Origin: Clostridiales bacterium
GTDB lineage: Bacteria; Bacillota; Clostridia; Oscillospirales; Oscillospiraceae
Assembly (NCBI GenBank): GCA_003533405.1
Contig: DQDL01000071.1
Coordinates: 1 to 8,921 of the forward strand
Length of the DNA: 8,921 bases
Direction of reading: 5' to 3'
A program made the position numbers and the translations under genes. Numbering within the stretch: the first letter of the stretch is position 1; every line of letters begins with the position of its first letter. The notes beneath the pieces are model-generated. The model ran no database searches. It was not told the DNA's origin and saw nothing but the letters and a program-made list of their open reading frames with translations. Below, in pieces: positions 5,279 through 8,921 of the stretch.

Positions 5279-6328
5279 TTAAGTTATGAGCCTTGCTATC
5301 TCACGCTCGGTAAAATCGGTCAGCGCAGCAAAATCAACAAACGGTTTGTACTCGGCTTCAAGCAGGTCGTGATATTTTTTTGCCTGCTTGAGATACCCGA
5401 TTCCGCCGTCGAGCAGACTGCGGTGCTGCTTTTCGAGCGCCTTGAGCTCCGCTCTGTGCGCACGGACAGTTTCGGGAGCGACGAGCGCATCGAGCCGCAC
5501 ATGCCTCCACGGGTCTTTTACCTGCATTGCGCTTGCCGAAACGAAGCCCAAAGCGTGGTTCGGCAAAAGCACGGCATCAAGCTCGTCGGGACACAGCGGG
5601 GAGGGGCAGATGATGGAATTTTCGCCCCGTTCGTCGATGCCGTTTGCTATGCGCTTCAGGTAAGCATCGGCAAGACCGAGCTTGTCGTCAACGAGATATA
5701 TTCGTTTACATAACTTGTTGACTGTGCCGCCCAGGCACACCTCACCCATGCAGCTTATGCCTCTTATAAAGCGCCGTGTAATACAGCCTTCCCGCAGTGA
5801 GCCACGCTTTTTGCCGAGCTCACGCAAAAGTGCGCTTTCCGCACGCTTTTCGGCAGAAATGATGTCGTTATTGCTTATAAGCTCGGGAACTTGAACTTTT
5901 TGTATTGTTTTTGCCGCCGATAAAAAACCGTACGCCGCCTTGTACATCCGCCTGTATTTTGCGGTGTACTCGTTTATCTTCTCGCTCTCAAGGGCTGCGC
6001 AAAATTGGCCTAAGTTAACATAACAACTATCGACCGCAAACAGTCTCGGCTCTAAAATATGCGGCGCAGTTGCGTCTGCAAAGCCGAGGTGCAGCGCAGG
6101 GATGTAAATGCCGTCAAGAGACTCAGGGTCGCCCGAGCACAGTATGTACTCAACGGTGAACCCTTGCTCCTCGGCACGGGACGCAAGCTTTTTCATGAAG
6201 GTAGATTTGCCGCAGCCGGGACCGGCTTTTATAAGATGCAGCCGATCGCCGGGAGCATTGGCAAAGTTATCATACAGCGAGTAAAACCCGTCACCGGAGT
6301 TTGCTCCGAGGAAAAACCGAACACTCAT
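5279..6328 (-). CDS. PRK06851-like P-loop ATPase of unknown function
   Basis: 349 residues, close to the usual length of this family. The start at 6328 has GAGGTGG (complement of 6333-6339) just upstream. A Walker A motif, AGPGCGKS, spans residues 35-42 after FFLGANSGDGFYSLYDNF. The following conserved block CSGDPESLDGIYIPALHLGF (64-83) is echoed in the C-terminal half by a CP-DELDAVLLPNHALGF block, showing an internal duplication of two P-loop-type domains. The second domain reads YLVDDKLGLADAYL (211-224) where a Walker A would be, so it has lost its phosphate-binding loop. The protein is cytoplasmic, with no signal or TM segment. The gene stands alone: it is divergent from the HAD gene and convergent with the J-protein operon. 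The family's role is not known to me. Confidence 0.85.
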   Translation of the reverse strand: MSVRFFLGANSGDGFYSLYDNFANAPGDRLHLIKAGPGCGKSTFMKKLASRAEEQGFTVEYILCSGDPESLDGIYIPALHLGFADATAPHILEPRLFAVDSCYVNLGQFCAALESEKINEYTAKYRRMYKAAYGFLSAAKTIQKVQVPELISNNDIISAEKRAESALLRELGKKRGSLREGCITRRFIRGISCMGEVCLGGTVNKLCKRIYLVDDKLGLADAYLKRIANGIDERGENSIICPSPLCPDELDAVLLPNHALGFVSASAMQVKDPWRHVRLDALVAPETVRAHRAELKALEKQHRSLLDGGIGYLKQAKKYHDLLEAEYKPFVDFAALTDFTEREIARLIT

Positions 6329-6347
6329 TTTACCACCTCACCTTCTC

Positions 6348-6353
6348 ATTGTA
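6348..6353 (-). promoter_or_regulatory. Possible -10 of the ATPase gene
   Basis: On the minus strand TACAAT lies 19 nt before the ATG of the ATPase gene. No convincing -35 is present at 16-18 bp (the site reads TCACTC). It is only 8 bp from the -35 of the divergent HAD promoter, so the two polymerase sites would overlap. Confidence 0.35.
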
Positions 6354-6361
6354 TGCGCCAT

Positions 6362-6390
6362 TTGACAAGTGAGTGAGGCAATGTTACAAT
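6362..6390 (+). promoter_or_regulatory. Sigma-A promoter of the HAD phosphatase gene
   Basis: TTGACA (6362-6367), a 17-bp spacer, and TACAAT (6385-6390) preceded by TGT, giving an extended -10 as well. Predicted start near 6397, leaving a leader of about 18 nt that contains AGGAG (6400-6404). Confidence 0.8.
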
Positions 6391-6414
6391 TTTGCTGACA
6401 GGAGTTAGATAAAT

Positions 6415-7056
6415 ATGAAAAATTACATTCTTTTTGACTTTGACGGCACTGTTTTCGACACTGCCGAGGGTATCACAAAATGCGTCCAGTATGCGCTCGG
6501 GAAGATGGGCATCGAAGCTGAGCTTGACGAGCTCATGTGCTTTGCGGGGCCTCCGCTCGTTGAGATGTTCATGCAAAAATACGGCATGAGCGAGAAAGAC
6601 GCTCTGCACGCCACCGAGCTTTACCGTGAGCGTTATCTGCCCATCGGCTGGGCCGAGTGCAGTCCCTTTGACGGGATGCATGAGCTTATGCAAAGGCTTC
6701 GGTCGGCCGGCAAAAAGCTCGCAGTTGCAACAAGCAAGCCCGAGCGCTTAGCGAGGCAGATATTGGAGCACTACAGCATGACCGATGACTTCGACCTTGT
6801 CTGCGGCTCTGAATTTGACGGCACACGGGGGCAGAAGTGGGAGGTCATCGACTTCGTGCTCAAAAGCTTCGGCATCGAGCCTGAGGATGCCATAATGGTC
6901 GGCGACCGCAAGTACGATGTCATAGGCGCAAAAAAATGCGGTCTCGACTGTGTCGGTGTCCGCTTCGGCTACGCTGAGCCGAATGAGCTTGAGGAACACG
7001 GAGCGGTTTACATTGCCGAGACCGCAGATGATCTGTATAACTATCTTGTAAATTAA
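6415..7056 (+). CDS. HAD-family hydrolase, phosphoglycolate phosphatase/5'-nucleotidase-like
   Basis: 213-residue cytoplasmic phosphatase of the HAD superfamily, subfamily IA. Motif I is DFDGT with nucleophile D8 and acid/base D10; motif II is ATSK (T106 or S107); motif III is K141; motif IV is GDRKYD (D164, D168). The small helical cap domain (about residues 16-85) includes FAGPPL, typical of the PGP-like group often annotated as phosphoglycolate phosphatase or 5'-nucleotidase. Substrate cannot be chosen from sequence: phosphoglycolate, nucleoside monophosphates and other small phosphates are all possible. The ATG follows AGGAG by 10 nt and has its own strong promoter. The stop overlaps the stop of the convergent CapA-like gene. 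Confidence 0.92.
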   Translation: MKNYILFDFDGTVFDTAEGITKCVQYALGKMGIEAELDELMCFAGPPLVEMFMQKYGMSEKDALHATELYRERYLPIGWAECSPFDGMHELMQRLRSAGKKLAVATSKPERLARQILEHYSMTDDFDLVCGSEFDGTRGQKWEVIDFVLKSFGIEPEDAIMVGDRKYDVIGAKKCGLDCVGVRFGYAEPNELEEHGAVYIAETADDLYNYLVN

Positions 7057-8225
7057 TTTGCCGTGACAGGCTCCTCTATGCACATGACATCACGGGCGTA
7101 CTTATCTACTCGGGCGAGCAGCTCCCTGTCTGACTTGTAGCTCGTCTCACGGGTCGTGGGCACGGGAGCGTAGCGGGAGGCATCGTACTGCTTGTACACA
7201 TAGCAGGGGATAAAGCTCTCGGCCACAGCTATGCCGCCATCCGATTTTTTGAGTGTCAGCCGGAGAATGCCGGTGTGGCGGCTTATCTCCTTGGTCTCGC
7301 TCGTGAGGAAATTACCCATCGAGTAGACAACGGGAACTGTTCTGCCGTCGGCGCTTTCAACAAATTCATGGGCTTGCAGACAATGTGTGTGCGAACCGAC
7401 TATGTAGTCGACGCCGCAGTCTGCAAGCTCTTTTGCCATCCTGCGCTGGCTGTCGTTCGGCTCGTGAGTGTATTCCGTGCCCCAGTGCATGTACACCAGC
7501 ACAAATTCCGCACCCCTTTTGCGGGCATAGTCAATATCCTTCTTGGCCTTGTCGGCAGAATATCTGTTAAGAAGCGTTTTGCGGCCGAGCGGCGTAAAGC
7601 AGCCGTCGTTTTTGTTAAAATAGGTCGCATACGATAGCACCGCAAGGCGGATGCCGTTTACCTCGGCAAGGACGGCACGCTCGGCATCGGGAGCGGCAAA
7701 GGTGCCCGTGTGCATGAAGCCGTGGCGCTCAAGGGCGCTTATCGTGTCTATAAGCCCGTCGGCCCGTGAGTCACAGTTGTGGTTATTGGCATTAACAAGT
7801 GCGTCAAAACCGGCATAGCGCAGGGCATCGAGGTAAGCCTCCGGCGAGTTGCAGTGGTACTTTTCCTCGATTATGTGCGCCTCGCAGGCGTAGGGCGACT
7901 TGTCCGTCACGGTCGTTTCAAGATTGCCAACGGCGAAGTCCGAGCTGCGCATGATATCACGCACAAAGCGAAAGCACGGGTGCATGAAAAACGCATCGCC
8001 GTATTTGTTCGCCCTTTGCAGCTTCGGCTCACCCATGAGGTCGCCCACGCAGCACAGCACCGCTTCACCTGTGCTCTCGGCATCGGTGCGGCGCCACCAG
8101 CCGTCATCGCTCGGTGTATATCTCGGGGCATCCTCGGGTGTTCTGTCAAACTCGGGGTACTTATACGGAGCGCAGGTATCGTAGTCCGAGCCTGCGCCGA
8201 AAATGCTTTTAAGTAATCTGCTCAT
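7053..8225 (-). CDS. CapA/PGA_cap family metallophosphatase-fold protein, without signal peptide
   Basis: 390 residues. The metallophosphatase fold is marked by CVGDLM (59-64), GNLE (100-103), NNH (147-149), MHWGTEY (246-252), GSHTH (277-281) and YSMGNF (301-306), the full motif set of the poly-gamma-glutamate capsule synthesis CapA family. Family members are usually tied to capsule or cell-surface polymer synthesis or to hydrolysis of amide or phosphoester bonds. This one begins MSRLLKSIFGAGSDYD and has no hydrophobic signal or TM anchor, so it is probably cytoplasmic, unlike membrane-bound CapA. No capB/capC genes are nearby. The start codon overlaps the SLOG gene stop by 4 nt (ATGA), so the two are translationally coupled. 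The capsule role is doubtful here. Confidence 0.88.
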   Translation of the reverse strand: MSRLLKSIFGAGSDYDTCAPYKYPEFDRTPEDAPRYTPSDDGWWRRTDAESTGEAVLCCVGDLMGEPKLQRANKYGDAFFMHPCFRFVRDIMRSSDFAVGNLETTVTDKSPYACEAHIIEEKYHCNSPEAYLDALRYAGFDALVNANNHNCDSRADGLIDTISALERHGFMHTGTFAAPDAERAVLAEVNGIRLAVLSYATYFNKNDGCFTPLGRKTLLNRYSADKAKKDIDYARKRGAEFVLVYMHWGTEYTHEPNDSQRRMAKELADCGVDYIVGSHTHCLQAHEFVESADGRTVPVVYSMGNFLTSETKEISRHTGILRLTLKKSDGGIAVAESFIPCYVYKQYDASRYAPVPTTRETSYKSDRELLARVDKYARDVMCIEEPVTAN

Positions 8226-8728
8226 ATCTCTATCTCCACCTGAATGATCTCAATATCCTTTTCCATGGCGTATCTGACGGTGTTCCATGTGCCGCCGGAG
8301 CTTCCGTTGTAGCAGGCGATGAGGACATTTGAGTTGTCCACCATGTACTTATTGCGGCGCATCATGCAGCTTGGCGTGTAGGCGTCCTGAATGAGCGTCG
8401 TTGTGTCGCACTGCATGAGGATGCCGCGATAGCGCCTGCGGTTCTGCTCCGACCACTTGGCCTCCTGCCCGTCGTATGGCACGGCGGCTTCAAGCGTTAT
8501 ATCGTCAAAGCTCTTTCTAAGCTCGATGACCGCCTCGGCGCAGTACATGTCGCAGCCGAGCGCCATGCCGCAGATAAAATGCTTTATGCCAGACTCGTAC
8601 ACCGCCTTAATGACGGCTGCAAGCTTTGCTTTGAACGCAAGGCAGCGTGGGTCGAGCTCGTTATAGCCCCAAGGCAGCTTCTGCGGCCTGTGGCCGGTGA
8701 AGCAGCAGCTTTTGCCGTATTCGGACAT
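8222..8728 (-). CDS. SLOG-fold protein (DUF1273/YpsA-like)
   Basis: 168 residues with the Rossmann-like SLOG (SMF/DprA-LOG) fold. The N-terminus CCFTGHRPQKLPWG (8-21) is typical of the group. ICGMALGCDMYCAEAVIEL follows as the second strand-helix unit, and NGSSGGTWNTVRYA (141-154) is the glycine-rich ligand loop. SLOG proteins bind nucleotides or nucleotide-derived ligands; YpsA-like members affect cell division in some Firmicutes, while others accompany defence or phage genes. No effector domain is fused here. AAGG (complement of 8736-8739) precedes the ATG by about 7 nt. It is the first gene of a two-gene operon with the CapA-like gene, under a perfect consensus promoter. The precise subfamily is uncertain. 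Confidence 0.85.
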   Translation of the reverse strand: MSEYGKSCCFTGHRPQKLPWGYNELDPRCLAFKAKLAAVIKAVYESGIKHFICGMALGCDMYCAEAVIELRKSFDDITLEAAVPYDGQEAKWSEQNRRRYRGILMQCDTTTLIQDAYTPSCMMRRNKYMVDNSNVLIACYNGSSGGTWNTVRYAMEKDIEIIQVEIEI

Positions 8729-8751
8729 GGTACACCTTCTCTCTCATCGGC

Positions 8752-8780
8752 ATTATATGCCATGATGAGAAAAATGTCAA
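8752..8780 (-). promoter_or_regulatory. Perfect consensus sigma-A promoter of the SLOG-CapA operon
   Basis: On the minus strand, TTGACA (complement of 8775-8780), exactly 17 bp, and TATAAT (complement of 8752-8757). Both hexamers and the spacing are ideal. The predicted start is near 8745, about 17 nt before the ATG at 8728, leaving no room for a leader regulator. Confidence 0.85.
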
Positions 8781-8787
8781 AGAGCTA

Positions 8788-8815
8788 TTGACAAATTGCT
8801 TCGGCGGATTATAAT
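8788..8815 (+). promoter_or_regulatory. Consensus promoter of the FMN-riboswitch transcript
   Basis: TTGACA (8788-8793), 16-bp spacer, TATAAT (8810-8815). The start would be near 8822, about 20 nt before the FMN aptamer. It is divergent from the SLOG promoter, with 7 bp between the two -35 hexamers. Confidence 0.85.
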
Positions 8816-8838
8816 AAAGGCACAACCGAATAAACGAT

Positions 8839-8921
8839 ATATCTTCAGGGCAGGGTGAAATACCCGACCGGCGGTAAAGTCCGCGAGCCGTAAGGCATGA
8901 ACCGGTGTGATTCCGGTACCG
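8839..8921 (+). promoter_or_regulatory. FMN riboswitch (RFN element), 3' end cut off by the window
   Basis: The conserved RFN sequence is recognisable: ATCTTCAGGGC (8841-8851, 5' side of P1), AGGGTGAAATACCCGACC, GGCGGTAAAGTCCGCGAGCC, a short GCC-GTAA-GGC hairpin, and CCGGTGTGATTCCGGTACCG at the edge. P2 to P5 are visible; the P6 region, the closing 3' strand of P1 and the expression platform are outside. FMN binding normally shuts off downstream riboflavin synthesis or uptake genes (ribDEABH, ribU); which one follows cannot be seen. Confidence 0.96.

Noticed and set aside
5233..5280. Stem GGGCGGT/ACCGCCC followed by seven T as a plus-strand terminator
   Set aside because: The T-run begins 12 nt after the stem, too far for an intrinsic terminator. 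The stem more likely belongs to the inverted-repeat element.
7053..8225. Capsule (poly-gamma-glutamate) locus
   Set aside because: Only a CapA-type gene is present. No CapB ligase, CapC or CapD is nearby and the protein lacks an anchor.
1..8921. CRISPR array, prophage or integrative element
   Set aside because: No direct-repeat array, integrase, tRNA-linked attachment site or phage structural gene is visible; the genes look chromosomal.

Overview
The window looks like ordinary chromosome from an anaerobic, Gram-positive Clostridia-type bacterium, probably a gut Oscillospiraceae/Ruminococcaceae relative. The reasons are moderately GC-rich coding DNA with AT-rich spacers, AGGAG/AAGGTG-type ribosome sites, sigma-A consensus promoters, a short ACT-domain SerA of clostridial type, and several families familiar from clostridia (DUF5685, PRK06851-like ATPase, SLOG-fold protein). 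There is no phage, plasmid, CRISPR or tRNA/rRNA signature. The assignment rests on motif recognition only; no search was run.

Layout. (1) 1-2073: the 3' end of serC and complete serA, overlapping by 8 nt and closed by a perfect 13-bp hairpin; together they give two steps of serine biosynthesis. (2) 2113-2994: a single lipoprotein gene made almost wholly of about eight YD-type (RHS-like) repeats, with an extended -10 promoter. (3) 3025-4960: a compact three-gene unit of a two-helix membrane protein with a zinc ribbon, a DUF5685 protein, and a J-domain/TPR protein with a nine-cysteine tail. Its promoter resembles that of the lipoprotein gene. (4) 4961-5278: a non-coding convergent spacer filled by a roughly 305-bp element with inverted-repeat ends, an internal bidirectional terminator and a long internal hairpin. 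(5) 5279-6328 (minus): a PRK06851-like P-loop ATPase. (6) 6415-7056 (plus): a HAD-family phosphatase divergent from it. (7) 7053-8728 (minus): an SLOG-fold gene and a CapA/PGA_cap-type metallophosphatase gene in a translationally coupled operon. (8) 8788-8921 (plus): a strong promoter and the first part of an FMN riboswitch, whose riboflavin gene lies beyond the window.

The least ordinary material is the zinc-ribbon/DUF5685/J-protein trio, in which the DUF5685 protein carries aspartate motifs reminiscent of isoprenoid synthases and the J protein ends in a cysteine string, and the inverted-repeat element in the convergent spacer. The SLOG plus signal-less CapA pair, driven by a perfect consensus promoter, is also worth a look. 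None of these is proven to be a new system.
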